Source of the DNA: Anaerolinea sp. | Lineage (GTDB): Bacteria > Chloroflexota > Anaerolineae > Anaerolineales > Anaerolineaceae | DNA length: 7,135 nt | Assembly: GCA_013824385.1 (NCBI GenBank) | Contig: PNNU01000174.1 | Location: 1 to 7,135, forward strand | Direction: 5' to 3' | Shown: positions 1 through 7,135 of the stretch, piece after piece | Layout of the letters: the number at the start of each line of letters is the position of its first letter | Numbering within the stretch: the first letter of the stretch is position 1 | Made by a program: the position numbers and the translations under genes | The notes under the pieces: model-generated | Databases searched by the model: none | The model's input: the letters and a program-made list of their open reading frames with translations, nothing else | What the model was told of the DNA's origin: nothing

Positions 1-3000
1 CCCGTTCCATTTGTCCAAGGATGATGTAACTCACATGATATCGATTCAAAAAGTCCATAGCGGTTTGAAAATCTGTGGTCGTGTAAAAACTGATGATGTC
101 ATTCAACCGGTTGGCAATACCGTTGTAGTCAATAAATCCGCGCTGTTGCCGTTGATGCCAGTTCCAGCCCATTACACCAGGCAGACCTGTATAAATGGTA
201 TAACGGTTGCCCCAGCGGTATTCAACTGTGTTCGCTTCCACGATTATGGGCGATCCCGCCACGTTTTGCTGCATCCACAAGATACCTTGATAATCCTGAT
301 TCAGATCCAGAGTTACCCCCTGATCACCGTACCAGGAAGTAGCCATAAATTCTATTCCATTCAAACTGTGTGGAGCTTCGACCGAAATACGATCCCTGAT
401 CTTGTCAGTTGCAGCGGTAATCGGATATAAAGCCGCTCCAAAGAATAATAATATACACGCAATTTGCCAGATGGTTGAAACACCTGTGCGCCATCGTGTG
501 GTCACCGCCGGGATTAACCAGATCAACGCCGCTGCGGCTGCCAGGCCAAAGAAAGTCCAGGCCTGGTAATAAAACTTGAATACCGTGTTCATGCGGCCAA
601 TATCCCCCGTTAACACAAACATCTCAACAAACAGAGTTAGCACCAGCGCAGTTCCGGTGATAAACAGTACCATACGCTTGGTGTCGGGTTGCCCTTGTCG
701 GAATAGTAATATCAATGCCCAGGCGCCAAGCAAACCAGCCAGCCAGCCAATCTGTACACCCAGTATGGTAAGCAAAATTAATACCAAACCAAATAGTACG
801 ATTACGATTTGCAGCATACCCACATAAGGCCGCAGTTTCTTGAGCGATGAAACCGGGGTTGAAGCCAGCCATTCACGTGTTTCCCAGACAAACCAACTGA
901 TTAAAATGAATAACTGTACTCCCCAATGCACCAAATAGGATGATAACGGGGAATGATCCGTGGTCCAAAGACTGATACTTCCATAATCCGTACCAAAATT
1001 CTTGGTGAACGGTAGATAGAATAAGGTTGTAAGGCCTATCAGCAATCCAATGATTCCTGCAACAAAAACTATTTTTCCTACCCACAACGGCTTGCCAGGT
1101 AAAAATTTTTCAGCGATTTCAGCGTAGCGAATAATGGTATAGGTGATGACCAGACAGCTCAAAAGCAAATAGGTCGGAAAATCCCAGGTATTGGCGGCTC
1201 GCAGAAAACCGATCGCCAATCCGCCGAAGGTCAGGCTCATAACAGCACTCACCCAGGGTTTGATCCCGGTGTCTGATTTCCAATTCCATTTATTGAGCAG
1301 CAGTCCCAACCCCCATCCGATGATTAAAATGGTAACCGGCAGTGCTATAAGGTGGGCGTGCAAGTCAGCATAAGTAAAGGTAAAAAAAGGAAACTCAGTA
1401 ATGGGTTCATTCGGCAGCGCACGGGATGGGATCCAGTACCAATCCCCGATGCCGTACGGCAGCCTGGCGCCGGTGAAAAACTTGCCCAATCCCTGGAAGA
1501 ACCACAAGAAACGGTTAATAATATTGGCATGATCAATCACACCGCCGGGTGCAACAATCCGCTGCAATCCCTGCCAGATCATGCGAATGGTGCCCAGATT
1601 TCCCATTACTAATATGGTAAAGACGGAGACTAATCCTGCCAGAGTGCTGCGAAATCTGTTTGCCCTGATTGCATCCGGATCTTCGTCCTCATGCAAAATC
1701 TTCTTTGCGAATAAATTCCAGCCAATGCTGAACGCCCCCAGACCCGTCAAACCAAACAACGTTGGAATGATCAGGTTATAAGCAATTGCAGGTGCAATGC
1801 CCAACAATTTGACAGGCACCGCGACCAGCACGAATCCATAATAGTAATAATTGATATATCCACCTGCATACCACGGATCGTACGGAGGAAATACGGTACT
1901 CTTCAGCACAGCGGTGAAGTAGGAGAGGTCCATGGGCTTCTCTCCACCCTTCCATGGATGCCAGAGGTCCGGATTTCCGTAACGAATTCCAAGGCTCACA
2001 AGGAACAATACCAGCATGACGCATTCAACAGTCAGGAAGTATTTCTTTTTGGTATGCCACTCGACCGCCAATTCGTGCCGCTGCTTGTAAGCTAAAAATC
2101 CGCTGGTCACGACCAAAATCAGCAGTACAGCGCCAATGGTCAGACGTGAAAATGTAAAGAAAGTTGAACCTGCCAGCCAGGTGAAATAGGCCACAATGAG
2201 CATTCCCGCCAGCCGGCTGAAAGGATATCCGCGATCAGGCAAGCCCTTGAATAAAATTCTGACGATTGGGTAAGCTATCAGACCAAACAGGGTGATGACC
2301 AAATACCAAATTATTGCAGCCACGCCCGAATGGGTATTCATAACCGAATTGGGCGGGAAGAGTTCACTCCACGTACCGCCTGACTGTTGAATCTTGGCAG
2401 TCGTTTCACCCAACATTAAATTACCAGAAAAGCGGCTGGCTTGACCTGGAGATTTATGCACTGCAAGTGAAATATCCACTTTGTCCAAAATAGCACGCAT
2501 CTTGGAAGGATCATAATCCTCGGTCTTTTCAAAGATCAACACCTTGGGATGGTCATAAACCGTAAAGGCTTCTTCCGCGGATTGATCGTTTATCTCAATC
2601 CCCGCAATGCTGGGATTGTTCTGGAAAACAGCAGTCAGTTTAAAACCTAATTCTTCAGCGAACATGCCAGGCTTGGCAACCTGGTAACACCATAAGAGGT
2701 CTTTTTCCGCCGGGCAGCCGATCAACGCGCGATAATACTCCGTTGTCAGTGGATAACGTTCTTGCACGCGGGTCGTGGTGCCCCACTGCCGGTTGGAACT
2801 GATAAATATGGCATCAGATTGATCCAGAGTGGTATAAAGTAAGTCTTTCTTCGTCTCGGTATCATCGAAATACAGTTCCATATTGCGCACATTACCGAAC
2901 AATCCGAGTTCGTAGCCAAACAGATTGTAGCCATTCTCACTGAGCGGCAGTGCATCATCCCAGGTGGATTCGATGGCCGGCGTATCATTATAAATAGCCA

Positions 3001-5254
3001 GTTCGCTGCCTTGATCTTTGACTCCAATAGACAAGACATACATCCTGCTCGCATCCAGTGCTGCCGGATGGTCCAGGTTAATCCAATATTCAGTTCCGCG
3101 TGCATCACCCTCCGGGTCAAAAACAGCCGCAACCTCACCCCTGCCGATAACCTGGTCATTGTTGTTAGGATCGGTAATCAACACGGATAATTCTGTATTG
3201 ATGCCCGTATTCATGAGATCAACTACCCGATTGAGCTTGAAGCTTGAAACTGATCCGCTCGCGAGGGGGATGAAATTTTCTTTGAATGGATAGTCTGATG
3301 TAATCCGAAATGCGGGGGGCGGCAGGTACTGTCTGGCTTCAGTCGTGCCTTCAGTTGTGGTAACCCACACACCACCGTCCAACTTCAAGTTTATTTCAGG
3401 TTCAATAACTGAAATAACCAGTTCATATTTCTGGCCATTTTTAATCTGCATCTTGGGGTAAAAGCCGAGCGTTGCAGCATCACCGCGAGCATCTGAAACC
3501 TGTTGAAAATTGGATTGAATAATCGCAGTCGATACATTGCCATTCTCATCACGAAGGGTTGCCTGCATAGAAATCACTGCAGGAGTAACAGTCGCCAAAG
3601 GGTTGTTTTGAATGTTGTAAATCACATGTTCCAGAGTCAAACTGGACGCATCCCCATTTGTGTTCGCGGTAAATCCATATACATACGGTTGGGTTGAATT
3701 GATGATGGCTGTGTTTTGATAAGCCAATAATTGCTTTATTTGAGAACCATCTTCAAGTCTGATTGGCATTTCTATCGCGCTGGATATATTTTGCAGTATC
3801 CATTCACTGGCAGCCACGCGCGTCACTGGCCTCGTGTAAATGGATGTGAACGCATACGCCCAGACTGCGGTTACACCGACCGTGATGACTGCTGCAGCCA
3901 CTGCAAGAATTCTGCGCCAGTTTAATTGGAAAGGAGTGATCTTCTTCACTGCACCTGCGCCATTTTCCCACAACTTAAATATAGCCCAGGCTGAGATCAA
4001 ACACAGTGCAGGATACACAGACAGCAGATAGCGCATACTCCGCACCCAATTGATCGATTGTGTGACAAGGATGAAAGCCGTCCATCCCCAGATGATGATA
4101 TGTTTTTGCCAATCCCCTTTGATCAAGCGCCAGCCCATCCAAACAAAACTAAAAAGTCCCAGCAGACCCAATGAAATACCCAGTCCCCATTGCACCAGGT
4201 TGGTCACTGCAAAAGTAATTGGCCGGCGTGCCCATTGCAGGGCATAAGGCACGTCCACATCGCCGCTGCTGATGACTTTTAATTCCTTGAGACTCGCTAT
4301 CCAACCCTGGTTAATTTCAACACCGAAGAATCCCGGCCCCATAAACGCATATGGTTGGAAGATCCTGAAAGTAATTAAAGCCAAAACCCCGGCAATAGCC
4401 AGGTTCCGCAATATGATGCCTATTTCTGCGCTTCTGGATTCTTTGGAGAGTTTTGAGAAATAGACAATTGACGCAACAGGTAGCAAAAAAGCCAATGCAT
4501 AAATACTGACCTTTGAAGCCAACGCCATTCCAAAAAACAGGCCGAACATGACATACTTGCCAATGTGTCCGCCTGTTGTGAAATAATGCTTCCAGTCTAT
4601 GTTTGAGGGTTGTTCTTGTTCTTCATCAAGAGGTTCGACTGCCAGTTTTGGTTCTGACTGTTTTGGCTCTGCCATTATGATGCTCACTGCAAAATAAATG
4701 GCTGCGTAAGCAAAGAAATTGGCGACGTTATCAACCGTGAAATAATGTGAGATTTGAATTTGCAAGACAGCCATGGCCGAAAATAATGCGGCCAGTAATC
4801 CGAGTTTTGAATTCTTGTAGAGTTTCTTGCCAATTAAATAGATGAACAGAATGGTTCCCAGGTCAAATGCACCCGACACAGCTCTTCCCACCAGGTTAAT
4901 GCTGTCATAACCAACCTGTCCGGTTAATTCACCAATGTAACGCACAATGAAAATCGGTAAGGTGCCATAAACATAGAATGTGTATCCGCGGTTATTGGGA
5001 TTTAAGCTCGAGTTGGCCGTGTCAAAATACTGACCCAGGTTTTCCACAGGTGAAATGGCACTTTCCACCATGGTCAAAAACCGCTCATCAGGATGTAGAT
5101 GATAATTGGTGTCCCAATTAAGACCCGTGAACCTGAAGTATGCACCGATCAACAACACCACGATGATTAAAACATCCCACAACCAATTGAGTTTTATCGG
5201 TTGAAGTGTTTTTTTGATTCGATTATTAACAGGCTGTTCGTTTGCATTGTTCAC
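1..5254 (-). CDS. Giant membrane protein: GT39-like GT-C glycosyltransferase fused to DUF2298 (Chlor_Arch_YYY); 3' end outside window
   Basis: The frame is open for 1,751 codons and continues past the left edge. GTG at 5254 is the only usable start: it follows GGAG by 9 bases, and the same frame has a TGA at 5311-5309 with no other start between. Residues 1-25 are basic and cytoplasmic. TM1 (26-42) leads into a first outer loop with HPDER (54-58), the position of the catalytic acid in GT-C enzymes. More helices follow to ~469, with D175 and an R-x-x-R-Y segment (405-409) typical of GT39/ArnT-like proteins. Residues ~470-975 are an outer-face soluble domain. Residues ~976-1612 add some 14-17 helices with DUF2298 motifs: EKPMD (1105-1109), YYYYG (1136-1140), D1297/H1299/H1301 and RMNTVFK (1554-1560). 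The visible tail (1630-1751) resembles the end of the DUF2298 domain, so the true stop is probably near. It likely transfers sugars from a lipid carrier outside the membrane. The family call is firm; reaction and substrate are inference. Confidence 0.93.
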   Translation of the reverse strand, partial: MNNANEQPVNNRIKKTLQPIKLNWLWDVLIIVVLLIGAYFRFTGLNWDTNYHLHPDERFLTMVESAISPVENLGQYFDTANSSLNPNNRGYTFYVYGTLPIFIVRYIGELTGQVGYDSINLVGRAVSGAFDLGTILFIYLIGKKLYKNSKLGLLAALFSAMAVLQIQISHYFTVDNVANFFAYAAIYFAVSIIMAEPKQSEPKLAVEPLDEEQEQPSNIDWKHYFTTGGHIGKYVMFGLFFGMALASKVSIYALAFLLPVASIVYFSKLSKESRSAEIGIILRNLAIAGVLALITFRIFQPYAFMGPGFFGVEINQGWIASLKELKVISSGDVDVPYALQWARRPITFAVTNLVQWGLGISLGLLGLFSFVWMGWRLIKGDWQKHIIIWGWTAFILVTQSINWVRSMRYLLSVYPALCLISAWAIFKLWENGAGAVKKITPFQLNWRRILAVAAAVITVGVTAVWAYAFTSIYTRPVTRVAASEWILQNISSAIEMPIRLEDGSQIKQLLAYQNTAIINSTQPYVYGFTANTNGDASSLTLEHVIYNIQNNPLATVTPAVISMQATLRDENGNVSTAIIQSNFQQVSDARGDAATLGFYPKMQIKNGQKYELVISVIEPEINLKLDGGVWVTTTEGTTEARQYLPPPAFRITSDYPFKENFIPLASGSVSSFKLNRVVDLMNTGINTELSVLITDPNNNDQVIGRGEVAAVFDPEGDARGTEYWINLDHPAALDASRMYVLSIGVKDQGSELAIYNDTPAIESTWDDALPLSENGYNLFGYELGLFGNVRNMELYFDDTETKKDLLYTTLDQSDAIFISSNRQWGTTTRVQERYPLTTEYYRALIGCPAEKDLLWCYQVAKPGMFAEELGFKLTAVFQNNPSIAGIEINDQSAEEAFTVYDHPKVLIFEKTEDYDPSKMRAILDKVDISLAVHKSPGQASRFSGNLMLGETTAKIQQSGGTWSELFPPNSVMNTHSGVAAIIWYLVITLFGLIAYPIVRILFKGLPDRGYPFSRLAGMLIVAYFTWLAGSTFFTFSRLTIGAVLLILVVTSGFLAYKQRHELAVEWHTKKKYFLTVECVMLVLFLVSLGIRYGNPDLWHPWKGGEKPMDLSYFTAVLKSTVFPPYDPWYAGGYINYYYYGFVLVAVPVKLLGIAPAIAYNLIIPTLFGLTGLGAFSIGWNLFAKKILHEDEDPDAIRANRFRSTLAGLVSVFTILVMGNLGTIRMIWQGLQRIVAPGGVIDHANIINRFLWFFQGLGKFFTGARLPYGIGDWYWIPSRALPNEPITEFPFFTFTYADLHAHLIALPVTILIIGWGLGLLLNKWNWKSDTGIKPWVSAVMSLTFGGLAIGFLRAANTWDFPTYLLLSCLVITYTIIRYAEIAEKFLPGKPLWVGKIVFVAGIIGLLIGLTTLFYLPFTKNFGTDYGSISLWTTDHSPLSSYLVHWGVQLFILISWFVWETREWLASTPVSSLKKLRPYVGMLQIVIVLFGLVLILLTILGVQIGWLAGLLGAWALILLFRQGQPDTKRMVLFITGTALVLTLFVEMFVLTGDIGRMNTVFKFYYQAWTFFGLAAAAALIWLIPAVTTRWRTGVSTIWQIACILLFFGAALYPITAATDKIRDRISVEAPHSLNGIEFMATSWYGDQGVTLDLNQDYQGILWMQQNVAGSPIIVEANTVEYRWGNRYTIYTGLPGVMGWNWHQRQQRGFIDYNGIANRLNDIISFYTTTDFQTAMDFLNRYHVSYIILGQMER

Positions 5255-5263
5255 GGTCGAAAA

Positions 5264-5267
5264 CTCC
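5264..5267 (-). promoter_or_regulatory. Shine-Dalgarno site of the GT39-DUF2298 gene
   Basis: On the minus strand this reads GGAG, preceded by AC, and sits 9 bases before the GTG at 5254. It lies in the 20-base gap after the GT4 stop codon. It decides the start: the next in-frame ATG (5071, codon 62) would remove TM1 and the HPDER motif. Confidence 0.8.
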
Positions 5268-5274
5268 GTATTGA

Positions 5275-6432
5275 TTAAAGGGTTTGTCGGATCTCTTGAA
5301 ACAGTTCTTCATAAGCCTGGGCAATGCTGTCGGGCAGGTAACGTGAAAAATCGAGATGGTTTTCGAACTTTTCTTTACCCTTTTTTAAAACAGTAAGTAA
5401 GCTTTGCGCTAAAGCCGGTGAATCTCCGATGGGGAAGATCGCCCCCATATCGTGGAGCTTCACCGGCTGCCGCACACCGGGTAAACTGGAAGTAACGCAA
5501 GGGATGCCGTTCATCATTGCTTCGATCTGGACCAATCCAAATGCTTCAGTCGAATTAAGGCTTGGGACAGTTAAAACATCCAGATTGGGATAGTACATGG
5601 CCATTTGTTCAGGATTTAGTTCTCCCAGAAACTGCCAATTTCCGCTGGCCTGAAATTTCTCTATCGCAGGTCTTAATCGTTCAAAATAGGCGCCTTCACT
5701 GAACACATTTTGATAGGTTCCCACAAATTGGACAACGGCATTGGGGAATTCCTTGATGACTTCAGGTAAAGCGTTTAGAAGTATCTCAACTCCTTTTTCA
5801 GTGGCGAAACGGGTTGCCATTCCAATCACCGGATGGCAATCCTGCGGGTTGTGCTGCTTTGCAAAATCCTGGATGGCTTCATCCGTCACACCCGGCAACA
5901 CTACAGGCGGAGGAATAATCTTGAGTTTATTCAAGTACTGCCGCAAATAGGGAGAGTTCTCCGCATAGTCTTTAGTGTAAGTAACGATCTTGTGGGTAAA
6001 AATGCCGGTGAGTTGATTCATAATCGACACACCTAAATTGGCAAAACGATTAAAAAGCCCAGGAGGCATCAGTAGATCACAATGGTATGTGATCACTGTA
6101 GGTTTCTTGAACAGCCTGCCTCTTAATGATATACCTGCGGCGTCAAATTGCGGCAGGTGAAGCTGGATTACATCGGTTTCGCGGACTAACTTGTTTGCTC
6201 TCATACCAAAGGTTGGCATGATCACACCTTTACTCAACTTAAACAGAACCGGTACTCTGACAATTCTGATGCCATCTTTGACTTCTTCATTGGGAAGATC
6301 TTTTTTAAAACCTGAAGTTAAGACGGTTACCTCATGCCCGCGTTCAACAAAAGCTTTTGCTAATCGCTCGGCATAGATGGTCAATCCGCTGATATGAGGA
6401 CGATAGTAAGTCAGAACGATGAGTATCTTCAT
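5275..6432 (-). CDS. GT4-family glycosyltransferase (GT-B fold), 385 aa
   Basis: This is a complete, retaining GT4-type glycosyltransferase of usual length for the family. The N-terminal acceptor domain opens with MKILIV and a YYRPHISG-type glycine loop (9-16), followed by AERLAKAFVERGHEV (21-35), the usual first helix and second strand. The C-terminal donor domain begins near 200. ATRFATEKG (206-214) supplies R208 and K213, the pair expected to hold the donor diphosphate. The E-x7-E motif is E296 to E304, followed by the loop at P318-P323 (PGVRQP). There is no signal peptide or membrane helix, so it should act in the cytoplasm, perhaps bound to the inner face of the membrane. The ATG at 6432 lies 5 bases after the epimerase stop and has no clear Shine-Dalgarno, which suggests translational coupling. 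It is 20 bases ahead of the GT39-DUF2298 gene, so a shared glycan pathway is likely. Donor and acceptor are unknown; a mannosyl, glucosyl or galactosyl donor would all be compatible. Confidence 0.95.
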   Translation of the reverse strand: MKILIVLTYYRPHISGLTIYAERLAKAFVERGHEVTVLTSGFKKDLPNEEVKDGIRIVRVPVLFKLSKGVIMPTFGMRANKLVRETDVIQLHLPQFDAAGISLRGRLFKKPTVITYHCDLLMPPGLFNRFANLGVSIMNQLTGIFTHKIVTYTKDYAENSPYLRQYLNKLKIIPPPVVLPGVTDEAIQDFAKQHNPQDCHPVIGMATRFATEKGVEILLNALPEVIKEFPNAVVQFVGTYQNVFSEGAYFERLRPAIEKFQASGNWQFLGELNPEQMAMYYPNLDVLTVPSLNSTEAFGLVQIEAMMNGIPCVTSSLPGVRQPVKLHDMGAIFPIGDSPALAQSLLTVLKKGKEKFENHLDFSRYLPDSIAQAYEELFQEIRQTL

Positions 6433-6437
6433 ACAGA

Positions 6438-7135
6438 TTAGAAGAGGTCTTTGTTTTCTTTGACCCAGGTGAACAACCGGCTTATGCCCTCTTCCGCACC
6501 CACTTTGGGATTCCAGTTCAACAGCTTGTTGGCTTTACGGATATCCGAGATGAATACTGGCTGATCACCAGGACGCCAATCTCCATTAGTGGTTTCAATT
6601 GTCTTTCCCAAAAGTTTTTCAAGTATGGGCTTGAACTCCATCCATATGGAAATGGTATTTTTGCGTCCGCCGCCAATATTGAAGATCTGCCCGCCAATCT
6701 GCGGAAGTCGCTGGAAAGCGGCATCATAGGCATCACAAAGATCTTCGACAAACAAAATATCTCTGACTTGTTTTCCATCTCCATAAATGAAAATCGGTTT
6801 TCCGGTGAGGGCCGCTATCACAAACCACGCCACCCACCCCTGGTCTTCCACCCCAAATTGCCTGATACCATAAATACAAGACTGGCGAAACACAACTGTA
6901 GGCAGTTCATAAATTCGGGCATAATCACGAACGTATTGATCTCCGCTGCCTTTGGAACATCCATAGGGAGAATGAAAATCTAATAATTGTTCTTCTGAAG
7001 CGCCTTCAGGAAGATCAGCATAATCGTAACAGGTTTCTTTTTCGACTACGCGCACATTTTCCATGCCACCGTACACCTTATTGGTGGATGAAAACAGGAA
7101 GCCGGGTTTGTTGCCTGAAAGTCTGGCTGCTTCCA
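6438..7135 (-). CDS. CDP-paratose 2-epimerase-like NAD-dependent SDR epimerase; 5' end outside window
   Basis: The frame is open to the right edge. The visible 231 residues are the C-terminal two thirds of an extended SDR enzyme of roughly 340-360 residues; the N-terminal Rossmann glycine motif is missing. The catalytic segments are present: SSTNKVYG (serines at 7091 and 7088, threonine at 7085) and the Y-x-x-x-K pair (Tyr 6965, Lys 6953) in SPYGCSK. The STNKVYG segment, LDFHSPYGCSKG, the DYARIY helix, the VFRQSCIYG-x-RQF stretch, DQGWVAWF and GDGKQVRD closely follow what I recall of Salmonella tyvelose epimerase (RfbE/Tyv), which inverts C2 of CDP-paratose. Other family members could act on different nucleotide sugars, so the substrate is not proven. 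Any start such as GTG 7076 would fall inside the conserved NKVYG motif and is not the true start. It is the first gene seen in the block and probably supplies an activated sugar to the following transferases. Confidence 0.88.
   Translation of the reverse strand, partial: EAARLSGNKPGFLFSSTNKVYGGMENVRVVEKETCYDYADLPEGASEEQLLDFHSPYGCSKGSGDQYVRDYARIYELPTVVFRQSCIYGIRQFGVEDQGWVAWFVIAALTGKPIFIYGDGKQVRDILFVEDLCDAYDAAFQRLPQIGGQIFNIGGGRKNTISIWMEFKPILEKLLGKTIETTNGDWRPGDQPVFISDIRKANKLLNWNPKVGAEEGISRLFTWVKENKDLF

Noticed and set aside
11..430. Plus-strand open frame of 139 codons
   Set aside because: It lies entirely antisense to the conserved tail of the DUF2298 gene; its translation shows no recognisable domain.
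1382..1388. Possible frameshift at a run of seven T (coding strand)
   Set aside because: Reading straight through the run keeps the conserved EFPFF...ADLHAH motif in frame; the short minus-strand open frame at 1345-1536 is only the out-of-frame reading.
2746..3159. Minus-strand open frame of 137 codons in another frame
   Set aside because: It is nested inside the long gene, whose own frame here encodes family-like sequence; the alternative product is rich in Arg, Met and Cys and resembles nothing.
576..4463. Numerous short open frames of 60-91 codons on both strands
   Set aside because: All overlap the continuous 1,751-codon frame, show low-complexity or basic compositions typical of shadow frames, and none stands out by start signal or domain.
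5069..5071. ATG at codon 62 as the start of the long gene
   Set aside because: It would remove the first membrane helix and the HPDER motif; GTG 5254 has a well-spaced GGAG and an upstream in-frame stop.
5209..5215. Run of seven A (coding strand) near codons 13-16 of the long gene as a slippage or sequencing-error site
   Set aside because: The frame agrees with the Shine-Dalgarno and GTG upstream and with TM1 and HPDER downstream, so nothing indicates a shift.
5255..5274. Terminator or promoter in the gap between the GT4 gene and the long gene
   Set aside because: The gap is 20 bases with no room for a hairpin plus T-tract; it holds only the ribosome binding site.
1..7135. CRISPR, tRNA/rRNA, insertion sequence or defence system
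   Set aside because: No spaced direct repeats, no cloverleaf or rRNA-like stretches, no transposase or terminal inverted repeats; coding capacity is fully used by three glycan-type genes.

Overview
The window is a single co-directional block in which every gene lies on the minus strand, so it reads from right to left. It holds three coding regions: the C-terminal two thirds of a CDP-paratose/tyvelose epimerase-like SDR enzyme (6438-7135, running off the right edge), a complete GT4-type glycosyltransferase (5275-6432), and a very long membrane protein gene (1-5254, running off the left edge). The gaps between them are 5 and 20 bases, there is no terminator-like hairpin between them, and no stretch of 300 bases lacks a gene. 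I see no RNA gene, mobile element, CRISPR array or plus-strand gene.

The main content is the long gene. From a GTG at 5254 the frame stays open for 1,751 codons to the edge of the window. The product is a fusion. Residues ~1-470 are a GT39/ArnT/PMT-like GT-C membrane glycosyltransferase module. Residues ~470-975 are a large extracytoplasmic domain containing what look like two related beta-sandwich units. Residues ~976-1751 are a second polytopic module carrying the hallmarks of DUF2298 (the 'Chlor_Arch_YYY' family): EKPMD, YYYYG, a DLHxH motif and an RMNTVFK motif. To my knowledge the biochemical role of DUF2298 is not established.

The organism is most likely a Chloroflexota bacterium, probably of the class Anaerolineae. 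DUF2298/YYY proteins are known mainly from Chloroflexi and archaea. The GT39-ectodomain-DUF2298 layout is one I associate with Chloroflexi. The genes use bacterial-style starts (a GGAG Shine-Dalgarno before a GTG) and moderate GC by eye. This is an inference from family distribution, not a computed placement.

The three genes fit one surface-glycan pathway: the epimerase would make or tailor a nucleotide-activated sugar, the GT4 enzyme would add a sugar at the cytoplasmic face, and the giant GT-C/DUF2298 protein would act at the outer face of the membrane, presumably with a polyprenyl-phosphate-linked sugar. Substrates cannot be read from the sequence.
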